A DNA stretch of 39,492 nucleotides from Actinomycetes bacterium (GCA_025356335.1 JANXUF010000044.1:1-39492); one strand, 5' to 3'; counted from the first letter of the stretch, positions 25,000-35,243 are shown. Notes: a model not told the origin generated them from the letters alone. Numbers and translations are program-made.

Positions 25000-25024
25000 G
25001 TTGCGTGCAACACACTTGCGCAAC
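25000..25024. promoter_or_regulatory. Palindrome-rich site upstream of the cytochrome operon
   Basis: Two symmetrical elements lie side by side: GTTGC-GT-GCAAC at 25000-25011 and TTGCGCAA at 25016-25023, with outer arms GTTGCG and CGCAAC. They sit 25 bases upstream of the cytochrome start, in the divergent gap towards the cNMP-fold gene. A regulator binding site is plausible but unnamed; a 5'-leader hairpin is the alternative. Confidence 0.35.
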
Positions 25025-25080
25025 AGGGACATTCTTGCACCCCTGTCACGTCAGCGACGATGTCACTCGTAGCGCGTGGC

Positions 25081-25086
25081 TACTGT
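25081..25086 (+). promoter_or_regulatory. -10 box for leaderless cNMP-fold gene
   Basis: TACTGT lies seven bases before ATG 25094. Confidence 0.5.
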
Positions 25087-25093
25087 GTATTCG

Positions 25094-26047
25094 ATGAATG
25101 CCACCGGAACCTCAGGAGGTCGGCTCCTCGGCCTCAGCCTGGACACGTTCGGCGTCGGCCGCACACCGGTGGCGATCCTGATCGTGGTGCTCGTACTGAC
25201 AGCGATCGCGGTGGTCTTCTTCGGCGGTTTGAGCCAGGTCGGAGCGAAGCTCGTCGACAGACGCTGGCCCGCCGACGAGCCGCTGACTCCGGCGGAATTG
25301 CTGTGGGGAGAGACGGGGAGCTACGTCGGCAAGACGTTTCCCGGGCTCGACCCGATCATCGCCCACGACCTCAGCCAGTACATCACCTCCAAGAAGGTCA
25401 AGCCCGGTGAGGTGATCATCGAGGCCGGTGACCTGCCGACCGAGTTCGTGCTCGTCAAGTCCGGCGATGTCGAAGTGCTCGACCCTCGCCAACCAGCACC
25501 CGTTGCAGCCAAGGCAGGCGCGTCGTTCGGCAGTGAGGCAATCCTGCGCCGCCAACCGCACGCCTTCACCGTCAAGGCGAAGAATCCGGTCGAGGTATTG
25601 ACACTGTCTGCAGAGGACTACCTTGCCGGTCTGGCCCTCGGCGCGCAACGCGGAGAAGATCGTTTCGTCCTCGACCAACTCTCGACGTACCTCGCAGAAC
25701 CCGGTCTCGGCATGCAGGGTCCGCCACGTGCAAAGCCCGCCGAACCAACGCCAATGCCGACGTCGCAGCAGGTCGCGCCGCAACAGGGCGTGACGCAGCA
25801 GCAACCATCGCAGCCGGCGCCACAACCGGCCGCATCGGTGCTGCAGCAGTGGCCGGCCGCCACCCATCAAATCGCCGCGCCGAACACGCCGGGTTTTCCC
25901 GAGGCCGCCGGTCGGGTACCGAGCAGGATGTTGCCGGCCGGCCTTCCCATCGCCGCCTACGAGCAGTTGCCCGGCTGGCTCCACGTCCGATCGATCGACG
26001 GCTGGGACGGGTGGGTCGCTGAAGCGAACCTCATCCGCCTCCGTTGA
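25094..26047 (+). CDS. Membrane-anchored cyclic-nucleotide-binding-fold protein with SH3-like C-terminus
   Basis: A 317-residue protein of unassigned function. One transmembrane helix (about 25-45) is followed by a CAP/CNB-like beta-barrel (about 85-200; KPGEVIIEAGDLPTEFVLVKSG is the typical opening). In the phosphate cassette, FGSEAILRRQPHAF has His where the phosphate-binding Arg usually stands, so cNMP binding is doubtful. A Pro/Gln-rich linker (about 205-270) leads to a short C-terminal domain ending GWLHVRSIDGWDGWVAEANLI, an SH3-like signature. No DNA-binding domain is present. It is divergent from the multihaem cytochrome operon and may sense something for it; that is inference. Confidence 0.82.
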   Translation: MNATGTSGGRLLGLSLDTFGVGRTPVAILIVVLVLTAIAVVFFGGLSQVGAKLVDRRWPADEPLTPAELLWGETGSYVGKTFPGLDPIIAHDLSQYITSKKVKPGEVIIEAGDLPTEFVLVKSGDVEVLDPRQPAPVAAKAGASFGSEAILRRQPHAFTVKAKNPVEVLTLSAEDYLAGLALGAQRGEDRFVLDQLSTYLAEPGLGMQGPPRAKPAEPTPMPTSQQVAPQQGVTQQQPSQPAPQPAASVLQQWPAATHQIAAPNTPGFPEAAGRVPSRMLPAGLPIAAYEQLPGWLHVRSIDGWDGWVAEANLIRLR

Positions 26048-26111
26048 ACGAAGTACCCGTTGACGCCCATCCCACACCCACGGCCGGCGCAGATCGAAGG
26101 AGCACATCTCG

Positions 26112-26657
26112 ATGAACATCATGGTGATTTCGGCGATCAGCCGGGAGTCTTCGACGTGCTACATGCTCGCTCAGCAGCTGGTCGGGATGTGCGAAAAGCG
26201 CCGGGTGACGGTCGACTTCGTCACGCCGACGAACGCTGAGCTGCCACTCAACGACGGCACTGTCGCATGGGACCTTCCGGAGGCGATCGCCTGGCAGAAG
26301 CGAGTCGCAGCGATCCACTGCCATTTCTGGGTGAGCCCGGAATATCACGGTTCGATGACCGGGGCGATGAAGAATCTCTTCGACTACCTGCCGAAAGAAC
26401 CGATGCGCGGGGACGCCATCGGTCTGCTCGCGCTCGCCGGAGGGGCGATGGCTGCGCTGAACACGTTGAACGGTATGGCAGTCGTTGCCCGCTCGCTCGG
26501 CGCGTGGGTCGCCCCGGAGTTCTGTGCGCTGAACTCCAACGACGTCAAGGCCGGGCTCGACGAAGCAGCCGTCGCCAGGGTCGATGCGCTCGTCGAAACG
26601 GTCATCGACATGGGGCGGCGCCTGTATTCGACCGCCCCGGAGAACAACGTCCCGTAG
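26112..26657 (+). CDS. NADPH-dependent FMN reductase-family flavoprotein
   Basis: A 181-residue flavodoxin-like protein. It begins MNIMVISAISRESSTCYMLA, where the family normally has a GSxRxxS phosphate loop, and has the diagnostic SPEYHGSMTGAMKNLFDYL flavin/dimer segment (about 75-93) and LLALAGGAMAALN. Such enzymes reduce FMN, quinones, chromate or azo compounds with NAD(P)H. The true substrate is unknown. AGGAG upstream supports ATG 26112, in contrast to the leaderless genes around. It is convergent with ctaB, 15 bases apart. Confidence 0.88.
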   Translation: MNIMVISAISRESSTCYMLAQQLVGMCEKRRVTVDFVTPTNAELPLNDGTVAWDLPEAIAWQKRVAAIHCHFWVSPEYHGSMTGAMKNLFDYLPKEPMRGDAIGLLALAGGAMAALNTLNGMAVVARSLGAWVAPEFCALNSNDVKAGLDEAAVARVDALVETVIDMGRRLYSTAPENNVP

Positions 26658-26672
26658 CGCCGTATTGCGGCG

Positions 26673-27611
26673 TCAGCGCACCAGCACGTCGATGACCAGG
26701 GCACCGAAGACGAGCGTCACGTAGGTGATCGAGAAGCCGAAAAGGCGCATTGAACGGGCCGGCGTCGGATGCTTGACCAGATCGACCGAGCCCCACAGGA
26801 ACAGTGCACCGCAGATGGCGCAGGCAATCCCGTAGATCCAGCCGAGATGCCCGACGGGGATCAGCACGAACGTCGTCACGACCATGGCAATCGTGTAGGA
26901 GATCATTTTTCGGGCGGCGACCTCCGGGGCGACGACGCTCGGCAGCATCGGCACATTGGCGGCGCGGTAGTCGTCGGCGTAGCGGATCGCCAGCGCCCAG
27001 AAGTGCGGCGGGGTCCACAGGAAGATGACCATGAACAGGATGACGGGTGCCCAGGCGACGTCTCCGCGGACGGCCGCCCATCCGACAAGCGCCGGGACGG
27101 CTCCGGCCGCGCCGCCGATGACGATGTTCTGGGTGCTCGTGCGCTTCAGCCAGATCGTGTACACGAAGACGTAGAACAGTGTCCCGCTGATCGCCAGCGA
27201 CGCCGCCAGTACGTTGGAGGACAGCGTCAACACCACGGCCGCAAGCACCTCGAGGGTGATCGCAAAGATCATCGCCGCCTTCGGTTTGATCAGCCCGGTC
27301 ACGAGCGGTCTGCCCTGTGTGCGGGGCATGAGGGCGTCGATATCGCGGTCGATGACCATGTTGATGGCATTCGCCCCGCCGGCGGCGAGCGTTCCGCCGA
27401 GCAGCGTCCATCCGACGAGTGACCACGCCGGCCAGCCGCGCTGGGCCATGACCATCGCCGGCACGGTGGTGATCAGCAACAACTCGATGATGCGCAGTTT
27501 GGTGAGGGCGATGTACGCCCCGATCACCGTCGTCGGGGCACGACGCGGACCATGGGCGATTCCGCCGGGGGCCAACCTCGACGGCACGAGGGGGCGACTG
27601 CCGACTGCCAT
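26673..27611 (-). CDS. ctaB: Protohaem IX farnesyltransferase (haem O synthase)
   Basis: A UbiA-family prenyltransferase of 312 residues that adds farnesyl to haem B, giving haem O for aa3/bo-type oxidases. The first Asp-rich motif reads NAINMVIDRDIDALMPRTQGRP; the second lies in a loop with YADDYRAANVPMLPSV. Eight to nine helices are visible. ATG 27611 lies nine bases after TAGCGT; GTG 27620 would abut that hexamer and is less likely. The neighbouring cytochrome genes make a respiratory context, but no oxidase subunit is in the window. Confidence 0.93.
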   Translation of the reverse strand: MAVGSRPLVPSRLAPGGIAHGPRRAPTTVIGAYIALTKLRIIELLLITTVPAMVMAQRGWPAWSLVGWTLLGGTLAAGGANAINMVIDRDIDALMPRTQGRPLVTGLIKPKAAMIFAITLEVLAAVVLTLSSNVLAASLAISGTLFYVFVYTIWLKRTSTQNIVIGGAAGAVPALVGWAAVRGDVAWAPVILFMVIFLWTPPHFWALAIRYADDYRAANVPMLPSVVAPEVAARKMISYTIAMVVTTFVLIPVGHLGWIYGIACAICGALFLWGSVDLVKHPTPARSMRLFGFSITYVTLVFGALVIDVLVR

Positions 27612-27620
27612 ACGACTCAC

Positions 27621-27626
27621 ACGCTA
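27621..27626 (-). promoter_or_regulatory. -10 box for leaderless ctaB
   Basis: TAGCGT on the minus strand ends nine bases before ATG 27611; the spacing is at the long end of the series in this window. Confidence 0.4.
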
Positions 27627-27748
27627 CGACTCCCGGAGGCAAACGCCCAACCGCGATTGCCGACGTCCGTCACTCGCTGCCGGCGGGCTGCGGACACAGA
27701 CGTGCCAAGCGGACCGACAGATGTGGTGACATGTCGCTGATCACTCGA

Positions 27749-27754
27749 CACAAT
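27749..27754 (+). promoter_or_regulatory. -10 box for leaderless clpS
   Basis: CACAAT lies six bases before ATG 27761. Confidence 0.45.
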
Positions 27755-27760
27755 GGGGGG

Positions 27761-28069
27761 ATGCCCGCGGCGCCGTCTCCGGCCGAGATCGATCAAACCG
27801 AAGAGCAGGTCAGCGGCGATACCGACCTGTCTGCAGATCGCCCCTGGATCGTGCTGGTGTGGAACGATCCGATCAATACGATGTCCTATGTGACGTGGGT
27901 CTTCCAGCGTCTTTTCGGCTATACCAAGGAAAAGGCGACAGCACTGATGCTCGACGTGCACCACAAAGGCCGGGCTGTCGTGTCCAATGGACCTCGCGAA
28001 AAGATGGAGATCGACGTCTTCCGCCTCCATGAGCACGGTTTGTGGGCGACGATGCAGAAGGACGAGTGA
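27761..28069 (+). CDS. clpS: ATP-dependent Clp protease adaptor ClpS
   Basis: An adaptor that delivers N-end-rule substrates to the ClpA/ClpC-ClpP protease. The 102-residue protein has an acidic, flexible N-terminus and the ClpS core: VWNDPINTMSYV (Asn35, Asp36 bind the substrate N-terminus), LDVHHKGRAVV (His67) and HEHGLWATM. ATG 27761 gives the usual length; ATG 27731 would add ten residues but ignores the -10 hexamer. Its stop overlaps the DUF2017 start (TGATG), a pairing also seen in mycobacteria. Confidence 0.94.
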   Translation: MPAAPSPAEIDQTEEQVSGDTDLSADRPWIVLVWNDPINTMSYVTWVFQRLFGYTKEKATALMLDVHHKGRAVVSNGPREKMEIDVFRLHEHGLWATMQKDE

Positions 28070-28557
28070 TGGCGCTGCGCAACCAGCGGATCAAATCGAC
28101 CCGCCACGGTACCTACAGGCTCAACCTGCCTGCCGAGGAACGCCAATTGCTCGCCCATCTACTGCCGCAGGTGAAAGAGCTGATCACGACTCCGGCGAAC
28201 GAATCGGACGATCGGGTCAGACGGCTGTTCCCTGTCGCCTACGCCGACGATGCCGCCCACGACGCCGAATACCAGCACTACATGCGCGACGAACTGGTGA
28301 CATCACGGGTGAAGTCGATCGACACGGTGCTGGAATCGATCGAGGCGAGGGAATTGACCGAGCCGCAACTGATGGCATGGATGCGCAGCGTCAATGCCGT
28401 GCGGTTGGTACTCGGCACGATGCTCGATATCCAAGAGGACGAGGGTGGCCCGGAGTTGTTGCCGAACGACCCGATGTTCAGCGAGCACGCGCTATACGAC
28501 TATCTCTCGTTCCTGTTGGAGACGATCATCGAGGCGCTCGGCGACCCGACCGGCTGA
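28069..28557 (+). CDS. DUF2017 family protein
   Basis: A 162-residue soluble, mostly helical protein. It matches the actinobacterial DUF2017 family, which regularly follows clpS, as here with a one-base overlap. The N-terminus is basic (ALRNQRIKSTRHGTYRLNLPAEE); the remainder is acidic with a conserved-looking helix around LMAWMRSVNAVRLVLGTMLDI and a C-terminal DYLSFLLETIIEAL. The function is not established; coupling to ClpS suggests a link with regulated proteolysis. Confidence 0.88.
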   Translation: MALRNQRIKSTRHGTYRLNLPAEERQLLAHLLPQVKELITTPANESDDRVRRLFPVAYADDAAHDAEYQHYMRDELVTSRVKSIDTVLESIEARELTEPQLMAWMRSVNAVRLVLGTMLDIQEDEGGPELLPNDPMFSEHALYDYLSFLLETIIEALGDPTG

Positions 28558-28593
28558 CCGCGGCGCATCACTGCTACCGACCACGCAAACGCT

Positions 28594-28621
28594 GCTGTTC
28601 GACCAGAGCTGTTCGACCAGA
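28594..28621. repeat. 14-bp tandem repeat between convergent genes
   Basis: GCTGTTCGACCAGA occurs twice in direct succession and ends just before the degV stop codon. It looks like a recent replication slippage event. Confidence 0.75.
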
Positions 28622-28622
28622 G

Positions 28623-29465
28623 CTACGTGACGGGGTAGAAGAACATTCCGGCACCACAATGGCCGATGTAGGCGGCGATGCTCGGTCCGATCCTGCACCG
28701 CATGATCTCGTTGACGTGGTGCATCCCGCCGATCAGACCATGCAATTCTGCCATCATCGTCTCACCACATCGATCGGCGTGGGCGAGGACGACGTTGACG
28801 GGTTGAGCAGTCGTCGCCAACCCGGCAGCCATCGCTCTGGCGGCATCGGAACAGGTGCCGACCTGATGAACGACCTGTACCTGATCGTCGATCAGGCTCA
28901 TCAACGAAATCCCTGCACCGGCGCGGCCAGATGCCGATCTGCAGGCTTCGGATGCTTCGTAGACGAACAGGTTTCCGACGCCGGCGCTGGTCTGTTCGGC
29001 AATCGTGATCGCCTCGCAGAGCCGCTCTCCGTTGGCGACAGCCCGTGCGGTCTCCCAGACGGCACAGGACATCGCGAAGCTCGGACTGGCGGTGTCAATC
29101 ACTCGGACCGGAACTGCAGAGCAGCGCGTCGCCAAACGGGCAGAGGTCAGGGTTCCTTCGACACCGAAACTCGTGTGTACCGAAATGATCTGATCGACGC
29201 CGCGTTCAACGAGGCGGTCGTATGCCAGTGCGAATTGTCCGGAACTCGGCTTCGTCGGCGTAGCGGAGGACTGCGCGGCGGCGGCGTTCAAGGCGTAATA
29301 CGCATCGGCGTCGAGGTCCACGCCGTCGAGGTATTCGACGTCATCGATGTTGATCGTCAGCGGAACGACCTCGATGGCGTAGCGCTCGATGATCTGCGGC
29401 GACAGCAGCGAGTGCGAGTCAGTGCAGATACCGATCACCGCAGACCGCCGGCGTGGTAACGACAT
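28623..29465 (-). CDS. DegV family fatty-acid-binding protein
   Basis: A 280-residue DegV/FakB-type protein; the family binds a fatty acid and in Firmicutes presents it to a fatty acid kinase. The N-terminal GICTDSHSLLSPQ matches the DegV TDS motif; the SSATPTKPSSGQFALAYDRL loop and the following SVHTSFGVEGTLTSARLA match the ligand-binding part. No FakA-like kinase is in the window. ATG 29465 leaves only a short N-terminal extension; AACGAT lies five bases upstream, so a leaderless start is possible. ATG 29507 would add 14 residues of poor likeness. Confidence 0.87.
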   Translation of the reverse strand: MSLPRRRSAVIGICTDSHSLLSPQIIERYAIEVVPLTINIDDVEYLDGVDLDADAYYALNAAAAQSSATPTKPSSGQFALAYDRLVERGVDQIISVHTSFGVEGTLTSARLATRCSAVPVRVIDTASPSFAMSCAVWETARAVANGERLCEAITIAEQTSAGVGNLFVYEASEACRSASGRAGAGISLMSLIDDQVQVVHQVGTCSDAARAMAAGLATTAQPVNVVLAHADRCGETMMAELHGLIGGMHHVNEIMRCRIGPSIAAYIGHCGAGMFFYPVT

Positions 29466-29669
29466 GCAGCATCGTTCCACTGTGATCGCCGGGGCATGGG
29501 TGCGCACGGTAGTTGAAGATCGTCATCAAGATTTGTCGATCGGCTCATTGTCATCATTCGCTAACCTCAATGACGCTGCTCCGTCATGGAAACGGCTCAG
29601 ATGAAATCTCCCGGGCGATTTTGCCGTTCGCCTGATAGTGTTTCCACGCTCTCAATGGACAAGTACCTA

Positions 29670-29742
29670 GCCCCCATCGTCTAGTGGCCTAGGACACCAC
29701 CCTTTCAAGGTGGCGGCACGGGTTCGAATCCCGTTGGGGGTG
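29670..29742 (+). tRNA. tRNA-Glu (anticodon TTC)
   Basis: The acceptor stem GCCCCCA/TGGGGGT includes the G1-U72 pair common in tRNA-Glu. The anticodon stem CCACC/GGTGG encloses CTTTCAA (anticodon TTC); the T arm reads GGGTTCGAATCCC. The discriminator is G and CCA is not encoded. First of three tRNA genes in a row. Confidence 0.96.
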
Positions 29743-29758
29743 CTGACCAGGTCATCCT

Positions 29759-29832
29759 GGTCCCGTGGTGAAGCTGGAGTTCACGCCGGCCTGTCAAGCC
29801 GGAGGTCGCGGGTTCGAGTCCCGTCGGGACCG
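29759..29832 (+). tRNA. tRNA-Asp (anticodon GTC)
   Basis: The acceptor stem GGTCCCG/CGGGACC, anticodon stem CCGGC/GCCGG with loop CTGTCAA (anticodon GTC) and T arm GGGTTCGAGTCCC are all canonical. The discriminator is G; CCA is not encoded. Confidence 0.96.
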
Positions 29833-29834
29833 CT

Positions 29835-29892
29835 CAAATCGAAAGATTTGAATGGTCGGGTACACGCTCGCAGAGGTCACACTCTGCGAGCG
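29835..29892 (+). terminator. Two strong hairpins between tRNA-Asp and tRNA-Phe
   Basis: CAAATC-GAAA-GATTTG (29835-29850) forms a perfect 6-bp stem with a GNRA tetraloop three bases after tRNA-Asp. A second perfect stem of 11 bp, arms CGCTCGCAGAG and CTCTGCGAGCG with a 6-base loop, spans 29865-29892. There is no clear U-run afterwards (GGGTATTCGTTCTTT), so these may be terminator, processing signals or a structured RNA. Confidence 0.5.
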
Positions 29893-29938
29893 GGTATTCG
29901 TTCTTTGAGATAGTCATCTGCTCACACCCGATTTCCAC

Positions 29939-30014
29939 GGTCCAGTAGCTCAGTCGGCAGAGCACACGCCTGAAAAGCGTGGGGTCACCGGATCGACGCC
30001 GGTCTGGACCACCA
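29939..30014 (+). tRNA. tRNA-Phe (anticodon GAA) with encoded CCA
   Basis: The acceptor stem GGTCCAG/CTGGACC, anticodon stem CACGC/GCGTG with loop CTGAAAA (anticodon GAA) and encoded CCA at 30012-30014 are clear. The T loop reads ATCGACG, so position 54 is A instead of the nearly universal T. Confidence 0.94.
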
Positions 30015-30022
30015 GATAAGCC

Positions 30023-30064
30023 GCAGGTCAGAGACCATTTCGGTCTCTGACCTGCTGCCATTTT
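30023..30064 (+). terminator. Intrinsic terminator after tRNA-Phe
   Basis: A perfect 14-bp stem, arms GCAGGTCAGAGACC and GGTCTCTGACCTGC, encloses the loop ATTTC and is followed by TGCCATTTT. It ends the tRNA-Phe transcript and perhaps the whole tRNA block. Confidence 0.85.
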
Positions 30065-30381
30065 CGGCGGCGGTTTGGAGAGTAGCCCGCGTTTTGCCGG
30101 CGCGATGAACTGGCAGCTCCTGGACGAGGCGATGTTGGCGCTCCAACTACGTGCGAGCTGCAGAGCATCCCGACGCCGGACGGAACGGTCGACTTGGTCG
30201 TCTGACGATCGTTCTCCAGCTCCTGCGTGCAGGCGTGCTTGGCGACGAGCTCGAAGCGTTGCCAGAGTCAGGGCCTGCATGGGGGAGCGGTGTCCTCGTG
30301 GAAACGACCGGGGGCAACTACGGGAGGGTGAGCCACGTTTGGCCGTCCTTCGGATTCCAACAGGTTGTACCCTCGACGGCG
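30065..30381. other. Gene-free stretch upstream of the hydrolase
   Basis: About 317 bases without a convincing gene. A frame continuous with the hydrolase runs through it from 30151, but the predicted residues do not resemble the family. Nothing else is recognised apart from the promoter hexamer at its end. Confidence 0.5.
30368..30373 (+). promoter_or_regulatory. -10 box for leaderless hydrolase
   Basis: TACCCT lies eight bases before GTG 30382. Confidence 0.4.
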
Positions 30382-31194
30382 GTGTCGGATAACAATCACG
30401 TCTCAGCCCCGAACTCATGGCTCCGCTTCGGAGAATCGCGTGCCGTACTCGAATTCGGTGCGTTCCTCGCGGCGTCGCCGATCTTGCGTCTCGCCGGTCG
30501 CGGCGATCGCCACCCTGTGCTGGTGCTTCCCGGCTTCACCGCCTCTGACCGCTCGACGATGCCGTTGCGCGGCGTGCTGCAGGCGCAGGGGTACTGGGTG
30601 CACGGCTGGGGCCTCGGCCCGAACCTCGGTCCGACGGATCGCATCCTCGACGGCATCCAGGACCGCCTCATCGAACTGCACGACCGCCACGAGCGCACGA
30701 TCACGCTCGTCGGCTGGAGTCTCGGCGGGATCTACGCGCGGGAATTGGCGCGCAACAATCCGGAAGCGGTCCGCCAGGTGATCACCCTCGGTTCCCCTTT
30801 CCGCCTCGGCCGCCAGGATCGCTCGGCAGCATCGATGTTGTTCGACCAGTTGGAGGGCAGTTTCAGTTCCCGGTTCAACGATCTCGTGGTCGGTGAAGCC
30901 GGCAAGGCACCCGTTCCGGTCCCGTCGACGGCGATCTACAGCCGCACCGACGGGGTCGTGCGCTGGCACACCTGTATCGATATCGAGAGCGAAGGCCACG
31001 AGAACATCGAAGTCCGCGGCAGCCATTCCGGGCTCGGCTGGAACCCGGCTGCCGTCTACGCGATCGCCAACCGCCTCGCCCAGCCGGAAGACGACTGGCG
31101 CAAGTTCAGTCCGCCGCTGGCGTTACGTCACCTGTTCCCGCGCCCGGCCAGCTGGGCCGAACGCGAGGCGGCGGCAAAAGTCAGCGCCGCCTGA
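30382..31194 (+). CDS. Alpha/beta hydrolase fold protein (lipase/esterase-like)
   Basis: A 270-residue serine hydrolase. The oxyanion strand reads HPVLVLPGFTASDRST; the nucleophile elbow GWSLGG holds the catalytic Ser; an Asp in YSRTDGVVRW and the His in RGSHSGLGWNP are good candidates for the rest of the triad. No signal peptide is seen with the chosen start, so it is probably cytoplasmic. The substrate is not known. GTG 30382 was chosen for the -10 hexamer and because family likeness begins there (LRFGESRAVLE); the frame is open from 30151, which would add 77 unlike residues. Confidence 0.85.
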   Translation: MSDNNHVSAPNSWLRFGESRAVLEFGAFLAASPILRLAGRGDRHPVLVLPGFTASDRSTMPLRGVLQAQGYWVHGWGLGPNLGPTDRILDGIQDRLIELHDRHERTITLVGWSLGGIYARELARNNPEAVRQVITLGSPFRLGRQDRSAASMLFDQLEGSFSSRFNDLVVGEAGKAPVPVPSTAIYSRTDGVVRWHTCIDIESEGHENIEVRGSHSGLGWNPAAVYAIANRLAQPEDDWRKFSPPLALRHLFPRPASWAEREAAAKVSAA

Positions 31195-31287
31195 AGTAGA
31201 CCCGCGCCGAGTGCGCCGGCTGCACCGGAGTGCGGTGGCGACGACTGCGACTGTCAGGACACTCGGTTGCTGCGACAACCCTCGGGC

Positions 31288-32139
31288 TCAGACGATGTTG
31301 TGGTCCCACAGGCGGATGCCGCCGAGGATGCCGGCGCTGTTGTCGACGATCGTCGCCTTTGGCCCGAGGTCGATCGTGACCCGCTCGGAGTTCCCACCGC
31401 CGATGTAGACGTGGTCGTAGAACATCAGCGTGTCGAGCGCAGCGAGCGCCTTGACGACGCGCTTGCTCCAGCGCTGCTTGCCGATCTTCTGGCGGGTGAC
31501 ATCGCCGAGCTGCTCGTCGTACGTCTCTCCCTTGCGGAACCGGCTGTGGGCGATCTCCAGGTGCGGGGCGATGTGGCCATTGATGAAGATTGCCGTCCCG
31601 AATCCGGTTCCGAGGGTGATCACGAGCTCGAGGCCGTCGCCTTTGATGACCGCTGCGCCCTGCATATCGGCGTCGTTGGCGACCCTGACGGGTTTGTGCA
31701 GGGCTGCATCGAGCGCGCCGGCGAGGTCGAAATTGTGCCACGCCTTGACCAGTTCAGGGTCGGGTTCCGGATCGCTGAGCTGCGCGTGGGCCATGTTTGC
31801 CGCAGAGAGGATCCGGCCGCCGCGGATCATCCCCGGAAAGCCGACGGAGATGCGGTCGTAGTCCGGCAGCGGTTCGATGAGGGCGACGAGTTCGTCGACG
31901 ATCATCTCCGGCGTACACGGATGAGGCGTGTCGACACGAACACGATCGTGCAGATACTTCCCGTCGACGGCGAGCACCGAGGCTTTCAGTCCGGTCCCGC
32001 CGATATCGATCGACAGCGTCGTCGGGCCCGTAGCCGCGCTCTTCGCCGGATCGTTGCCAGTCGTGCGTCTCGCAGCGCGCTTCTTTGCCGGGGAGACCGG
32101 GGCGGGTGCTGCGCTCTTCGTGGTTCTTGGCGTCGTCAC
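31288..32139 (-). CDS. ppgK: Polyphosphate glucokinase (ROK family)
   Basis: A 283-residue sugar kinase that phosphorylates glucose with polyphosphate or ATP, as actinobacterial PpgK does. The ATP/phosphate loop is LSIDIGGTGLKASVL, the sugar-binding Asp lies in VANDADMQGAA and TLGTGFGTAIFINGH is the second phosphate motif. The N-terminal 35 residues are a Lys/Ala/Pro/Thr-rich tail not needed for the fold. GTG 32139 lies seven bases after CACACT; a longer frame starts at 32181. It is divergent from purA. Confidence 0.9.
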   Translation of the reverse strand: MTTPRTTKSAAPAPVSPAKKRAARRTTGNDPAKSAATGPTTLSIDIGGTGLKASVLAVDGKYLHDRVRVDTPHPCTPEMIVDELVALIEPLPDYDRISVGFPGMIRGGRILSAANMAHAQLSDPEPDPELVKAWHNFDLAGALDAALHKPVRVANDADMQGAAVIKGDGLELVITLGTGFGTAIFINGHIAPHLEIAHSRFRKGETYDEQLGDVTRQKIGKQRWSKRVVKALAALDTLMFYDHVYIGGGNSERVTIDLGPKATIVDNSAGILGGIRLWDHNIV

Positions 32140-32146
32140 AACCAGA

Positions 32147-32152
32147 AGTGTG
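32147..32152 (-). promoter_or_regulatory. -10 box for leaderless ppgK
   Basis: CACACT on the minus strand ends seven bases before GTG 32139. Confidence 0.45.
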
Positions 32153-32189
32153 CCAGATGCCAGGCCGGAGGAGCGCACCACTCTGTGGC

Positions 32190-34822
<2,633 letters not shown>

Positions 34823-34826
34823 GTTT

Positions 34827-35243
34827 CTATTTCGCAGCGAGGCTGATACCGGCCGACTTCAGAACTGCTGCCTCGACGCCGACTTCACGCCACGTCGTGT
34901 AGCTGATGCCCTGACGTTCGGCGAAGCCCTTCGCAACGGAAACAAAATTTGCTTCGAGTGTCGACAGATCGACAGTCGAACTCGCTGTCAGCAACTCGGT
35001 CTGCAAGTCGGATCGCTCTTGGCGGAGCTTCAATTCGGTCAGTGCGTCAGCTTCTGCCAATTCCTTCTCGATCGCACCCAGCCGCTTGCTGATTGAATCG
35101 GGAGTCCGCTTGCGCCCACGCTTGGGCTTATTGGTCCGCAATGCTTCGAGATAATCCCGAACGATCTTGCCTTCGGACCGTCCTTGAACGAGTGCCGCTT
35201 TGTGCTCATCGGTGAGGGGGCCCTTAGGGCCACGTTTTGCCAT
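34827..35243 (-). CDS. Uncharacterised basic, coiled-coil-like actinobacterial protein
   Basis: A 138-residue protein I do not assign to a named family. It opens with a basic MAKRGPKGPLTDEHKAAL and a second basic patch KPKRGRKRTPDS, both like nucleic-acid-binding tails. The middle (about 45-90) is a charged amphipathic helix region likely to form a coiled coil; the C-terminus (SYTTWREVGVEAAVLKSAGI) looks like a small helical module. I recall similar sequences in other actinobacteria. ATG 35243 lies seven bases after TACTAT. It is convergent with purB, four bases apart. Nucleoid or DNA association is inference only. Confidence 0.75.
   Translation of the reverse strand: MAKRGPKGPLTDEHKAALVQGRSEGKIVRDYLEALRTNKPKRGRKRTPDSISKRLGAIEKELAEADALTELKLRQERSDLQTELLTASSTVDLSTLEANFVSVAKGFAERQGISYTTWREVGVEAAVLKSAGISLAAK

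Noticed and set aside
30151..30381. N-terminal extension of the alpha/beta hydrolase by 77 codons.
   Set aside because: Family likeness starts just after GTG 30382, which also has a -10 hexamer at the usual distance.
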